Positions 35,882 through 45,084 of a DNA stretch of 64,000 bases are shown in pieces. The DNA is from Pontixanthobacter aquaemixtae (GTDB taxonomy: Bacteria; Pseudomonadota; Alphaproteobacteria; Sphingomonadales; Sphingomonadaceae): assembly GCF_009827395.1 (NCBI RefSeq), contig NZ_WTYX01000002.1:744001-808000 (forward strand), given 5' to 3'. The first letter of the stretch is position 1; every line of letters starts with the position of its first letter. The notes beneath the pieces were generated by a model. The model was given only the letters and a program-made list of their open reading frames with translations. It searched no databases and was not told the origin of the DNA. The translations under genes were made by a program, and so were the position numbers.

Positions 35882-37813
35882 ATGAAGAAAATTCTGGGTG
35901 TCTTGGTTGTGATTGCGGCCGTTGCTGGTGCGGTGTGGTACCTGTTTTTGCGCGATGATCCCGTTGCCGCCGCGCAGGATGTTGCCGAAGCCGAGGCAGC
36001 CGTCACACTCAGCGAATATCCCGAGAAAGTGCTGTGGGGAGACACGCATCTTCACACCGACAATTCGATCGATGCGTTCGGCTTTGGCACGCGGCTCGGC
36101 CCCGATGCGGCGCTCCAATTCGCGCGTGGTGACATGGTTACGTCGACCACCGGCATTGATGCACAACTCTCGCGCCCGCTCGATTTCCTGGTGATTGCCG
36201 ATCATAGCGACGGTCTGGGGTCAACCCGCCGTCTCTACGATGCGCCGCGCGCCTTGATCCAAGACGAAACGCTGCTGCGTTGGCACGATATGATGCATGA
36301 ATCGCCCGAGCAGTCGCAACTGGCGATCGCGGAATTGATTACTGCCGCTTCGAACGGGACTTTGCCCGAAGCCCTGCGCGATCCGGAGACACAGGCAGAA
36401 GCAACCAAAGATATTTGGACCACCCATCTGGCAACGCTCGACAAATATTACGAGCCGGGCAAATTCACCCCGATCGCCGGATATGAATGGACCGCCATGC
36501 CCGGCGGCAACAATCTGCACCGGGTCGTGATGTATCGCGACGGTTTTGAGCGTACATCTGCCACGCTCCCATATCCGGGGATCGACGGAGAGATTGACGG
36601 GTTGTTCGATTATATGGACGCCTATGAGGCAGCGACGGGTGGCCGCGTGCTGGCCATTCCGCATAACTCCAATCTCTCGAACGGGCTGATGTTCGAACTG
36701 ACGCAGGCCGATGGCGGGCCGATGACGGCGGAAACCTCGCGCCGGCGCGCGCACCGCGAACCGGTTGTCGAAGCGACGCAGATCAAAGGCGATAGCGAGT
36801 CTCATCCGTTTCTTTCACCCAATGACGAATTCGCCAGCTTCGGCGATGCAGGGTGGGAAATCGGCAATCTCTCGCTCACTGCACCCAAAGACAATTCGAT
36901 GCTCGCCGGGGAGTATTTGCGCGAAGCGCTCAAGCGCGGGCTGTCGATTGAACAGCAGACCGGGGTGAACCCGTACAAGTTCGGGATGATCGGATCGACC
37001 GACAGCCACACCACGCTCGCGACCGCTGACGAGGATAATTTCTTCGGCAAGCATACCGGCACGGAACCCGATGCGGAACGCGCCAATGCGCCGCAGAATC
37101 TGGGAACCAGGGTGGGGCGGTTCGGCTGGAACTATCTTGCCAGCGGCTATGCGGCGGTCTGGGCCAAAGCCAACACGCGCGCGGAAATCTTTGACGCGAT
37201 GATGCGGCGCGAAGTCTACGCGACAACCGGCCCGCGCATGACCGTGCGGTTTTTTGGCGGGGCGGATTTTTCCGGCACGGATTTTTCGGGTGATTGGGTT
37301 GCCAGCGCCTATGCAAACGGCGTGCCGATGGGCGGGGAGCTGGAAGATACCGGCAGCGCTCCGCAATTCATCGTATCGGCGCTGAAAGACCCCGAGGGCG
37401 CGCATCTTGACCGCGTTCAAATTGTCAAAGGCTGGATCAATTCCGATGGCACAACCAGCGAGAAAGTGTTCGACGTGATCTGGTCAGACCAGGACACGCG
37501 CCGCACAGTCGGCGGGAAAGTGCCCGCGGTTGGCGATACGGTTGACCGCGCAAAAGCAACCTACACCAACGATATCGGGGCGGCCGAGTTGCAGACCGTC
37601 TGGACCGACCCCGAATATCGTGCCGGGCAGAACGCGTTTTATTATGTGCGCGTGCTGGAGATCCCGACGCCGCGCTGGGTCTTGTTTGATGCATTACGCT
37701 TTGGATTCGAATTGAGCGAAGAGGCAAAGGCAAATTCGGTCGGTCAGGAACGCGCCTACACGTCACCGATCTGGGTGAACCAGCCGGCATCAGGCGCAGC
37801 CAACGCGCCATGA
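35882..37813 (+). CDS. DUF3604 family exported protein
   Basis: A 643-residue protein with an N-terminal membrane helix or uncleaved signal (residues 5-22) and a large DUF3604 body. WGDTHLHTDNS, followed by VIADHSDGLG, has the His and Asp pattern of PHP-type metal-dependent hydrolases; ATTGPRMTVRFFGG and GSTDSHTTLA are other family landmarks. The reaction is unknown. GGAGGGGTGTC precedes ATG 35882. Its stop overlaps the PPIase start by four bases, and that gene in turn overlaps the HupE-like gene. Confidence 0.87.
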   Translation: MKKILGVLVVIAAVAGAVWYLFLRDDPVAAAQDVAEAEAAVTLSEYPEKVLWGDTHLHTDNSIDAFGFGTRLGPDAALQFARGDMVTSTTGIDAQLSRPLDFLVIADHSDGLGSTRRLYDAPRALIQDETLLRWHDMMHESPEQSQLAIAELITAASNGTLPEALRDPETQAEATKDIWTTHLATLDKYYEPGKFTPIAGYEWTAMPGGNNLHRVVMYRDGFERTSATLPYPGIDGEIDGLFDYMDAYEAATGGRVLAIPHNSNLSNGLMFELTQADGGPMTAETSRRRAHREPVVEATQIKGDSESHPFLSPNDEFASFGDAGWEIGNLSLTAPKDNSMLAGEYLREALKRGLSIEQQTGVNPYKFGMIGSTDSHTTLATADEDNFFGKHTGTEPDAERANAPQNLGTRVGRFGWNYLASGYAAVWAKANTRAEIFDAMMRREVYATTGPRMTVRFFGGADFSGTDFSGDWVASAYANGVPMGGELEDTGSAPQFIVSALKDPEGAHLDRVQIVKGWINSDGTTSEKVFDVIWSDQDTRRTVGGKVPAVGDTVDRAKATYTNDIGAAELQTVWTDPEYRAGQNAFYYVRVLEIPTPRWVLFDALRFGFELSEEAKANSVGQERAYTSPIWVNQPASGAANAP

Positions 37814-38631
37814 CCATACCCCAATGGGCCCGAACGGGGCTGCGCGAACCGCTGGTCCAATTCCTGATAGCGGGCGCCGCCCTGTTCGTGTTTTTTGCAT
37901 GGAAGGGCGAACCCGTTGATCCGGCAAGCCGGACTATCGAAATCTCGCTTGAAGACCGCGCGCGGCTCTCGCTCCAATGGGAACGGACCATGCAACGCCC
38001 GCCCACCGATGCCGAGTTGGACCGGTTGACGGAGACCTGGTTGCGCGAGGAAATCCTGTACCGTGAAGCGCTCAGGCTGGGGCTCGATCGCGATGATGCG
38101 GTGGTGCGCAAGCGGCTCGCCAACAAGATGAACTTTCTCGCATCGAGCATGGTGGAAACCGCGCAGCCTTCGGATGAAACGTTGAGCACATGGCTGGCCG
38201 ACAATCCGCAGCGCTTTGCCGATGACACGACCTATAGTTTCGACCAGCTCTATTTTGCCGAGAAAGACGACGCGGAAGCGGCTCTGGCAAAAATTAGCTC
38301 CGCAGATAACTGGAAGGGTTTGGGTGAGGCAATCTCCTTGCCTCCCGCATCGGATAATCTCCCGTCGCGGCAGGTCGAAGGGCACTTCGGGTCAGCCTTC
38401 CTCGACAATTTGCGGTCTATCGAGACGCCAGGGGCGTGGTCTGGCCCGGTCGTGTCGGGTTTCGGCTGGCATCTGATCCGTTTGCGCGCGCGCAATGTGG
38501 GCAAAGTCCCCCCGCTGGAGGATATCCGCCAGCGAGTAGAAAATGATTGGCGCACCCAAACTCTCGAGACCCGGCAGGACGAAGCGTACCAACTTCTCCG
38601 CGATGCCTATGAGGTGTCTGTCGAGAGATGA
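37810..38631 (+). CDS. Parvulin-type peptidyl-prolyl isomerase, membrane-anchored
   Basis: A 273-residue protein with one N-terminal membrane helix (FLIAGAALFVFFAW) and a C-terminal parvulin/PpiC domain facing the periplasm. The middle (LTETWLREEILYREALRLGLDRDDAVVRKRLANKM) is the SurA/PrsA-like helical part. GPVVSGFGWHLIRL is the usual end of the parvulin fold. It may help fold the DUF3604 protein or its HupE-like neighbour; the ATGA overlaps on both sides support this link. Confidence 0.85.
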   Translation: MTIPQWARTGLREPLVQFLIAGAALFVFFAWKGEPVDPASRTIEISLEDRARLSLQWERTMQRPPTDAELDRLTETWLREEILYREALRLGLDRDDAVVRKRLANKMNFLASSMVETAQPSDETLSTWLADNPQRFADDTTYSFDQLYFAEKDDAEAALAKISSADNWKGLGEAISLPPASDNLPSRQVEGHFGSAFLDNLRSIETPGAWSGPVVSGFGWHLIRLRARNVGKVPPLEDIRQRVENDWRTQTLETRQDEAYQLLRDAYEVSVER

Positions 38632-39620
38632 GATTTCTGGCATGCCTCTTCGCCGCGCTGGCGGCGGCATGGGCGCTGCTACCTGCAACGGCGCAGGCGG
38701 ACGAGCTGCGCCCCGGCTATCTCGAGCTTACCGAGCAGTCTCAAGGTGTGTGGCAGCTGTCATGGAAGCAAACTTTCACCAAACCGCCGGCAGAGACTCC
38801 CGCGCCCCCTTTGATACCCGAGCCGTGCGATTTTGAGGCCGACCCGCAGATTGGCGCGGCGCAGGGCGCGGTGATCGGATCTGCGACGCTGCGCTGTTCG
38901 GCCCCGCTTGGCGGGCAATCAATCGCCATGCCCGGTCTGATCGGGCAATCGGATATGCTGGTTCGGGTTCAACCGTTAGGCGAACCGGTTCAGGCGCTCC
39001 GCCTGACTGCCAAGGAACCAACCGCTGCAATCGCGGCGCAGCCTGACACTTTCCAAGTGCTGCGAACCTATTTCATCATCGGCGTGGAACATATTCTGGC
39101 CGGGTGGGACCATCTGCTTTTCGTGATTGCGCTGGTTTTGCTGATCAAGAATTGGCGGGCAGTCATTCTTGCGGCGACTGCGTTCACGATTGCGCACTCG
39201 ATCACGCTGGCAGTGGCGGCGCTGGGCTATGTCGGGCTGCCGCAAGCCCCGGTCGAAGCCTTGATTGCGCTGTCGATCCTGTTTCTCGCCTTGGAAATCC
39301 TGCGGCCAGAGGGTGAAAAGCTGACACTCACAAGGAGATTTCCATGGGTGGTCGCATTTCTGTTCGGTCTGCTGCACGGGTTCGGTTTCGCTGGCGCGCT
39401 CAATTCGATTGGATTGCCGGAGGAAGATATCCTTGCGGCCTTGCTTGCCTTTAATATCGGCGTTGAGGCGGGACAGTTGCTGGTGATCGCAGTGTTGCTT
39501 GCTTTGCTCGCCGTTCTTCGCCGCATGGCCGTTCAAGCGCTCGCTCCGACGGTTCGCTTTTCGGCCTATGGCATCGGAATAATCGGGGCTTACTGGCTGG
39601 TTGACCGGGTGATCGCCTGA
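38628..39620 (+). CDS. HupE/UreJ-like membrane protein
   Basis: A 330-residue protein with a signal peptide, an exported N-terminal domain of about 120 residues (three Cys-containing strands, ending at 'RLTAKEPTAAI'), and a C-terminal part with about six to seven membrane helices of the HupE/UreJ_2 type. GVEHILAGWDHLLFV, FTIAHSITL and GLLHGFGFAGAL hold the conserved His and Asp residues likely to bind a metal. HupE/UreJ proteins are thought to carry nickel or cobalt; this subfamily's substrate is unknown. It is the last gene of the DUF3604 operon and overlaps the convergent nodT-like gene by 31 bp. Confidence 0.85.
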   Translation: MRFLACLFAALAAAWALLPATAQADELRPGYLELTEQSQGVWQLSWKQTFTKPPAETPAPPLIPEPCDFEADPQIGAAQGAVIGSATLRCSAPLGGQSIAMPGLIGQSDMLVRVQPLGEPVQALRLTAKEPTAAIAAQPDTFQVLRTYFIIGVEHILAGWDHLLFVIALVLLIKNWRAVILAATAFTIAHSITLAVAALGYVGLPQAPVEALIALSILFLALEILRPEGEKLTLTRRFPWVVAFLFGLLHGFGFAGALNSIGLPEEDILAALLAFNIGVEAGQLLVIAVLLALLAVLRRMAVQALAPTVRFSAYGIGIIGAYWLVDRVIA

Positions 39621-41053
39621 TCGTTCACAAAGCCATTATTGCCGCCAAGCGCCTGCCACAGGAGCAAACGCGATCTTAGCGCCTGCCCGCGTGTCACCGC
39701 GACTCTTTCGCCAGACGCATCGGCAGCACGCCGCGCATCGAGCACGGTGAGAAAATTCGAAAGGCCTGCGCGGAAGCGCACCTCTGCCAGTTCGGCTGCG
39801 CGGTTGGCGCTGGCGCGCTCGCGCTCGGCTGCGACCAGCTGGCGATCACTGGACTGCACCAGGCCATAGGCTGTTTCGGCTTCTCCCAACGCTGCGAAAA
39901 CGCGCCCGCGATAAGCTTGAAACGCCGCGCGCTTGTCTGCCGCTGCGCCATCAATTTGCGCTTCGATCCGCCCGAAATCGAGCAGCGGCGCAAGCAGAGA
40001 ACCACCGGCAGACCCGACCGCCGCGTCGCCGTCAAACAGACCGCCCACATCAAATGCGAGCAGGCCCAGAGCTGCCGAAAGCGTGAATTTCGGAAAACGA
40101 TCTGCGGCCGCCGCGTAAAGCTGCGCATCGCTTGCCGCCAGACGCGCGGCTGCGGCTTGGATGTCGGGCCGGTTCGCCAGCAGCTGCGACGGGGTGGTGG
40201 ATGGAGCATCCGGGATCGAAGCCGCCGGACCCGGCTGCGCGAGCGCTTCTTTCACGCTTTGCGCCGGTTGCGCGGTCAGCGTCACCAGCCGGCCGACTAT
40301 CCGCACGCGTTCGCTGTCCAATGCGGCGATCCTGGCGCGGCTCGATTCGGCAACAGTCTCTGCGCGAACACGATCAAAACCCGGGGCAATTCCCGCACGC
40401 TCGCGGATATCGGCCAAGGTGACGAGTGTCTCTGCCGCGACCAGATCTTCTTTCAGCGAAGCCTCGCGTGCCTTTAGGGTGCGCCAATCGACCACTGCGG
40501 CGGCAATTTCAGCCATGATCGAGATGCGCAGCGCCGCGGCATCGGCGCCTGCTGCGTCCACCAGACTGTCCGCCGCCCGTTCCCGTGCGCGAAGCTGGCC
40601 AAACAGATCGGGATCCCAAGACCCGGAAATATTCGCGCCATATCGCATCCGCTCGCTGTCGATACCAAAGGCAGCGGGAAGATTGCTTCCGAATTGAGCA
40701 GGGCTTGTCCGCGTGCCTGCAACCGATGCGTCACCCGAAACCACCGGCATACGATTGGCGCCTGCGCCCGCAGCATTGGCGATGGCCTTGTCGATCCTTG
40801 CCGCGGCTTCGAGCAGGCTTGGCGAACCGGCGAGCGCGGCGTCGGACAAGGTAAGGAAAGCCGGATCATTGACGGGCAATAATGCGTCGACCGATGCCTC
40901 CGTTTCGCCCGATGCGGTATAGGCAAAGCTTTGCGGCAAAGCGGGTGGCGGCGTTGCAATTTCGGGGGCGGGCCCGGCCACGCATGCGCTCACCGCGATG
41001 CTCGCACCGGCTGTCAGCAAGAGGCGCGCAAAGAGCGGACGGTGCCGTGTCAT
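39590..41053 (-). CDS. NodT-family outer membrane efflux lipoprotein
   Basis: A 487-residue TolC-like outer membrane factor of the NodT group, with lipobox VSAC (Cys near residue 24) and two long helical hairpin repeats (about 80-290 and 300-480). LLANRPDIQAAAARLAASDAQLYAA is the family hallmark. It completes a tripartite pump with the HlyD-type adaptor upstream, with which it overlaps by four bases. Its 3' end overlaps the convergent HupE-like gene. Confidence 0.9.
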   Translation of the reverse strand: MTRHRPLFARLLLTAGASIAVSACVAGPAPEIATPPPALPQSFAYTASGETEASVDALLPVNDPAFLTLSDAALAGSPSLLEAAARIDKAIANAAGAGANRMPVVSGDASVAGTRTSPAQFGSNLPAAFGIDSERMRYGANISGSWDPDLFGQLRARERAADSLVDAAGADAAALRISIMAEIAAAVVDWRTLKAREASLKEDLVAAETLVTLADIRERAGIAPGFDRVRAETVAESSRARIAALDSERVRIVGRLVTLTAQPAQSVKEALAQPGPAASIPDAPSTTPSQLLANRPDIQAAAARLAASDAQLYAAAADRFPKFTLSAALGLLAFDVGGLFDGDAAVGSAGGSLLAPLLDFGRIEAQIDGAAADKRAAFQAYRGRVFAALGEAETAYGLVQSSDRQLVAAERERASANRAAELAEVRFRAGLSNFLTVLDARRAADASGERVAVTRGQALRSRLLLWQALGGNNGFVNDQAITRSTSQ

Positions 41054-42078
41054 TGCGCTTCCGCCTCACTATCAGCGGGTTTTGCTTGGCCGGCCTTTTT
41101 CGTGTTCGTCGTCTTTGCCGGAATGAACGCATCAATCTGTTGGCCGACCCGGAACAGACCGTCGGTTTCGGGTAGTTCATACAACACTTGCAGCACGCGC
41201 ACATCGACTCGCTCGCTGGCGCTATTGGTCAGCGATCTTTTTGGCACGACAAGCGGCTCTGCGCGGACGAATTTTGCTTCGACCTGCTCACCCGCCGCGC
41301 CGCGCGGTGACACGATGGCGGATGCGCCCATATCCATCCGCGCGACTTCGGATTCGTCGATATCGACACGGATATAGAGCGGCCGTGTTTCGCCCATGCG
41401 AATGAAGGGCAGCCCGCTCCCGCCCATGGTGGAGACGAATTCGCCCGGCCGGATATTCACTTCCAGAATTTCGCCTGCCATGGGCGCGCGAACGGTAAGC
41501 CGGCCCAATTCGGTGCGGGCACTGCCGGCAGCGGCTTGTGCGGCGGAAAGCCTGGCGCGGGCGACTTTCAAACGGCTGTTGGCGGCATCGGCATCGCCTT
41601 GTGCGCGAATGACTTCAGCGCGCGAAACGGCGGCTGGATCTTCAACCTGATTGTAAAGGCTAAGCTGCCTTTGTGCGGTCGCTCTGGCGGATTGCGCTTC
41701 GCTGATCGCTGCGCGGGCTTCGCCGATGGCAGCTTGTGTTTCGCTGATGCGCGCCCGGACCGCGCGGTCATCAACGGTGAACAGGACCTGCCCCTTTTCG
41801 ACATAATCGCCCGGCTGAACGCGCAGATCGCTGACGAGGCCGGACAAGGCCGTGCCGATATCGACGATCTCGCTCGACGGTTCGACCAGGCCTGCGCCTG
41901 CGACCCGCGCCGAATTGGCAAGCTCGCCGGTTGCGCGTGGCGGCTCGTTCTCCGGCTCGGACAATTCGCGGTCGGGCAGGCCGTTCCAGATGAACACGAT
42001 TGCCAAGAGCAGACCGGCCACCGCAATGATCGGCAGAATCTTGCGCGAGAAGCTGAGATTTTCAGGTAGCAATGCCAT
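41050..42078 (-). CDS. HlyD-type efflux periplasmic adaptor
   Basis: A 342-residue membrane fusion protein with one N-terminal helix (ILPIIAVAGLLLAIVFIWNG), split biotinyl-lipoyl-like halves (VSDLRVQPGDYVEKGQVLFTVDD; TVRAPMAGEILEVNIRPGEFV), and a central coiled-coil hairpin rich in Ala, Gln and Arg. It bridges the inner-membrane ABC pump and the NodT channel. It starts 2 bp after the ATPase gene stop and overlaps the nodT-like gene. Confidence 0.9.
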   Translation of the reverse strand: MALLPENLSFSRKILPIIAVAGLLLAIVFIWNGLPDRELSEPENEPPRATGELANSARVAGAGLVEPSSEIVDIGTALSGLVSDLRVQPGDYVEKGQVLFTVDDRAVRARISETQAAIGEARAAISEAQSARATAQRQLSLYNQVEDPAAVSRAEVIRAQGDADAANSRLKVARARLSAAQAAAGSARTELGRLTVRAPMAGEILEVNIRPGEFVSTMGGSGLPFIRMGETRPLYIRVDIDESEVARMDMGASAIVSPRGAAGEQVEAKFVRAEPLVVPKRSLTNSASERVDVRVLQVLYELPETDGLFRVGQQIDAFIPAKTTNTKKAGQAKPADSEAEAQ

Positions 42079-42080
42079 TA

Positions 42081-42809
42081 CTAGTGGTCCTCCGGCATGT
42101 CGGTGCCGTCATGTGTTATCCGCCCGTCCTCCAGCACGAGGATGCGGTCGGCGAGATCAAAAATGCGGTTGTCATGGGTCACGATAATAACCGAGCGGTC
42201 TTCGGCCACGCCTACTTCGCGCAGCAGATCCATCACCCGGCGGCCGGACTTGGCATCGAGCGCGGCGGTCGGCTCGTCGCACACCACAAGGCGCGGTTCG
42301 TGAACAAGCGCGCGGGCGATTGCGACGCGTTGCTGCTGGCCGCCCGAAAGCTGGTTGGGGAGCTTGCCCGCCTGATCGGCAATATTGAGCTTGTCGAGCA
42401 TTGCCACCGCACGCTCGCGCGCTTCAAGCCGGTCCATTCCCTGCGCGATCAACGGCACTGCCGCATTGGACGCGGCATCGATGGAGGGAATCAGATTATA
42501 CTGCTGGAAAATAAAGCCGATATTCTGCAACCGGAAATTGACCAGATCGGTATCGGACAGGCTGTAAATATCGGTGCCGAACACTTCGACATCGCCATCG
42601 GTCGGCCACAAAATGCCGCACATGATCGAAATCATGGTGGTTTTGCCGGAGCCAGACTCGCCGACCAGATAAGTCAGTTCGCCGGGGCATACATCCAGAT
42701 CGATACCGTGGAGCACCCGGATGGTCTGCTGGCCCGCCTGAAAATCGCGTGTCACGCCGCGGGTGCGGATGGCGGGTTGGCGTTCGGCCTGGTTGCCAGT
42801 TTCGGTCAT
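42081..42809 (-). CDS. ABC transporter ATP-binding protein (MacB/LolD type)
   Basis: A 242-residue ATPase of the MacB/LolD/DevA branch. Walker A is GESGSGKTT, the Q-loop is in FIFQQYNLIPS, the signature is LSGGQQQRVAIARAL and Walker B ends in VVCDEPTAALD, followed by IIVTHDNRI. ATG 42809 overlaps the stop of the permease gene as ATGA. Together with the permease, adaptor and outer membrane factor it forms a DevBCA/MacAB-like exporter. Confidence 0.93.
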   Translation of the reverse strand: MTETGNQAERQPAIRTRGVTRDFQAGQQTIRVLHGIDLDVCPGELTYLVGESGSGKTTMISIMCGILWPTDGDVEVFGTDIYSLSDTDLVNFRLQNIGFIFQQYNLIPSIDAASNAAVPLIAQGMDRLEARERAVAMLDKLNIADQAGKLPNQLSGGQQQRVAIARALVHEPRLVVCDEPTAALDAKSGRRVMDLLREVGVAEDRSVIIVTHDNRIFDLADRILVLEDGRITHDGTDMPEDH

Positions 42810-43939
42810 CGGAACACCGCCGCAGGTTCGGTATTCATCACACCGCGCAGCGCGATCCATCCCGTCAGCACAATAATCAACACCATCGCCGCAAAGGAAA
42901 TGAGCGGAATTTGCCACGGAATGTAAAAGCCTTTGAATGTCGGATCATTGGAGAAGGCCGATATAAAGCCCACCGTGCCAAGCACGCCTAGGCCATAGCC
43001 GATCATTCCGACCATCCCGGCCTGCACCGCGACCATTTGCGCTATCTTGCCATTGGTCACTCCGATAGCTTTGAGCGCGCCAAACTGTTTGATGTTGTCG
43101 CGGATGAACAGGCTGAATGTCAGCCCGACAATCGCCACGCCGACAATAAATCCAAGCAACACGGTAATCCCGAAATTGAGCGGGATTCCGGTGTTTTCGA
43201 TGATGAAATCGACGCCGTCGCGAGCGAATTCGTCTCGAGTCTGCGCTTTGAGGCCGGTTTGTTCTTCGATCCGTTCGGACAGGCTCTTGGCATCAATCCC
43301 GTCAGCCGCACCAACCAGCACAAAGCTCAGCCGGTTCCGCGTTCCGGGGACATAGCGCAGCGCCTGGCTATATTTGGTGTAGAGCACAACCGTGCTGGTG
43401 AAGCTGGGTATCGCATCGGCAATTCCGCGCACCACTGCGCGTTGGTCATTGAGTTCCAGCCTCTCGCCGATCGGGCTCTGCCCCGGGAACATCCGTTCCG
43501 CGCCCACATCATCGATAATGACCGAATCGGGCTGGGAGAGAACATCGGTGCTGCCTTCGATCATGCCTTTGGGAAGGCCAATCAGCGTCGCATCATCGAC
43601 GCCGATGATTGCCACGCCTTCCAAATCGCCATCCTTGGTTCTGACCGAGGCATTGGCGCGCAAATGCGGCACGGCCCAGTCAACGCCGGGAACGCCGCGC
43701 ACCTGATCGAGCGCGGTGGAAGGAAGCGCATAAGCGACATCGGTAGTCCGGCTGACCGGGTCCATCACCCAAACGTCAGCGCTGGAGACATTATATGTGC
43801 CGCTTGCCCCGCGTTCGAGCAGGTTCACAAAAATGGTCAGCTGCTGCGTAATCAGCAGAGTCGAGAATGCGATGCCGAACAGAAGCCCGTAAAACTTCTG
43901 CTTGTCACCGGTTAGCATTCGAATTGCGATCCACAGCAC
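42806..43939 (-). CDS. ABC transporter permease (FtsX/MacB/DevC type)
   Basis: A 377-residue permease with one N-terminal helix, a large periplasmic MacB-PCD domain (about 45-245) and three C-terminal FtsX-type helices (GITVLLGFIVGVAIVGLTFSLF; MVAVQAGMVGMIGYGLGVLGTVGF; PLISFAAMVLIIVLTGWIAL). It is the first gene of the four-gene efflux operon. Transcription would start in the 104-bp gap to the divergent tetR gene, where tandem operators lie. Confidence 0.9.
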   Translation of the reverse strand: MLWIAIRMLTGDKQKFYGLLFGIAFSTLLITQQLTIFVNLLERGASGTYNVSSADVWVMDPVSRTTDVAYALPSTALDQVRGVPGVDWAVPHLRANASVRTKDGDLEGVAIIGVDDATLIGLPKGMIEGSTDVLSQPDSVIIDDVGAERMFPGQSPIGERLELNDQRAVVRGIADAIPSFTSTVVLYTKYSQALRYVPGTRNRLSFVLVGAADGIDAKSLSERIEEQTGLKAQTRDEFARDGVDFIIENTGIPLNFGITVLLGFIVGVAIVGLTFSLFIRDNIKQFGALKAIGVTNGKIAQMVAVQAGMVGMIGYGLGVLGTVGFISAFSNDPTFKGFYIPWQIPLISFAAMVLIIVLTGWIALRGVMNTEPAAVFR

Positions 43940-44007
43940 TCGATCACCTCGGTTTCGCTAGCGGGAGAGGTTGGCAACTTGCACTAGTGAAGTTCTTGCC
44001 CCATTAG

Positions 44008-44041
44008 TGAACGGTAGCGTTTAATTGAACGGAGTCGTTCA
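44008..44041. promoter_or_regulatory. Tandem TetR-type operators
   Basis: Two 16-bp near-palindromes with the same layout lie 18 bp apart (start to start): TGAACGGTAGCGTTTA at 44008-44023 and TGAACGGAGTCGTTCA at 44026-44041. The arms are TGAACG and CGTTYA with a 4-bp centre. They lie between the divergent efflux operon and the tetR gene, whose start codon is 3 bp away; the GGAG ribosome site of tetR is inside the second operator. Confidence 0.75.
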
Positions 44042-44043
44042 TT

Positions 44044-44667
44044 TTGTCAATAGGTAGCGAAAAGAAACTGGGTCGGCCATCGGACGAGGCCAAACGTGCG
44101 GCCATTATCGAGGCTGCGTCGCTATCTTTCTTCAATGTCGGCTTCGCGGCAACCGCTATCGAACAAGTCGCTGCGAATGCCGGTGTTTCCAAAGTCACGA
44201 TCTATAATCACTTTGGCGACAAGCGCGGGCTGTTTGCCGCATCGGTCGATCGCGAATGCGAGAATATGCGCGGGCATTTTTCGATCGATTTCACCGGAGG
44301 CGAAGATTTGCCGGCGCTGTTCCGCCGTATCGGGGAAGCTATGGTGGCTTTTCTCTCGCGCCCGGAAATGATCCAGTTTGACCGCCGTATCGCGGCCGAA
44401 ACCGAACACGATCCCGAAATTGGCGCCGCCTTTCTCAATGCCGGCCCCCACCGGATGAAAAGCGCCTTTATTGCCTTGCTCGACCGGTTGGTGAGCGCCG
44501 GGCGGCTGCAGATCGAGGACACCGGCCTTGCGGCCGAACAATTCGTTTCAATGTGCAAAGGCATGGGCGATCTGGAGCGCCGCTTCGGTGCCGAGGTGGA
44601 TCCGCAACGCGATCAAGATCGCATCGCGGGTGCGGTGGATGTTTTCCTGAAGGCGTATTCGCGATAG
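44044..44667 (+). CDS. TetR/AcrR family regulator of the efflux operon
   Basis: A 207-residue repressor with an N-terminal helix-turn-helix (AAIIEAASLSFFNVGFAATAIEQVAANAGVSKVTIYNHFGDKRGLF, residues about 18-63). The C-terminal ligand domain is of the TetR_C/AcrR type. It diverges from the four-gene efflux operon over tandem operators, so it probably represses both itself and the pump. TTG 44044 is the only early start, with GGAG nine bases upstream. Confidence 0.9.
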   Translation: MSIGSEKKLGRPSDEAKRAAIIEAASLSFFNVGFAATAIEQVAANAGVSKVTIYNHFGDKRGLFAASVDRECENMRGHFSIDFTGGEDLPALFRRIGEAMVAFLSRPEMIQFDRRIAAETEHDPEIGAAFLNAGPHRMKSAFIALLDRLVSAGRLQIEDTGLAAEQFVSMCKGMGDLERRFGAEVDPQRDQDRIAGAVDVFLKAYSR

Positions 44668-44689
44668 GAACTGGCCCTCGGCCAGCAAT

Positions 44690-45082
44690 CTACCCCAACC
44701 AACCAATCAGCAATCCATACAATGTAAACTGTAGGGTCGCATATCCGCCATCGATGAGCCACAGTCCAAGCGGACGGCGGGCGAAGAGGTAGTTGATGCC
44801 GAAGGTTGCAGCGACCCAGCATAGACCCGCAGCAAAACCGGCTGCGGTCGCAAACTGGATACCCGGTTTCGTGCCCAAAAACATCGCGAAGACGAGCGCT
44901 GCGATCAATGACAGCACCAGCGCGCCACCATAGATGATCGCGGGACTGCCTGAGGCAATCTGTTCATCGCTGAGGCCATTCAGATTTTGCCACTTCTTGC
45001 CGAAGAGTGGTCCGTACCAGATTCCGCCCAGAACGAATGCTGACAGTGCCGCGGCAACCACCGCTATCCAATTTACTTCCAT
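44690..45082 (-). CDS. DUF1761 membrane protein
   Basis: A 130-residue protein with four membrane helices and the DUF1761 pattern VLGGIWYGPLFGKKW at the end of the first helix, then FAAGLCWVAATFGINYLFARRPLGLWLIDGGY. Function unknown. It lies 2 bp downstream of the SRPBCC gene and ends the tetR-SRPBCC-DUF1761 operon. It converges on the efflux tetR gene. Confidence 0.87.
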   Translation of the reverse strand: MEVNWIAVVAAALSAFVLGGIWYGPLFGKKWQNLNGLSDEQIASGSPAIIYGGALVLSLIAALVFAMFLGTKPGIQFATAAGFAAGLCWVAATFGINYLFARRPLGLWLIDGGYATLQFTLYGLLIGWLG

Positions 45083-45084
45083 GG

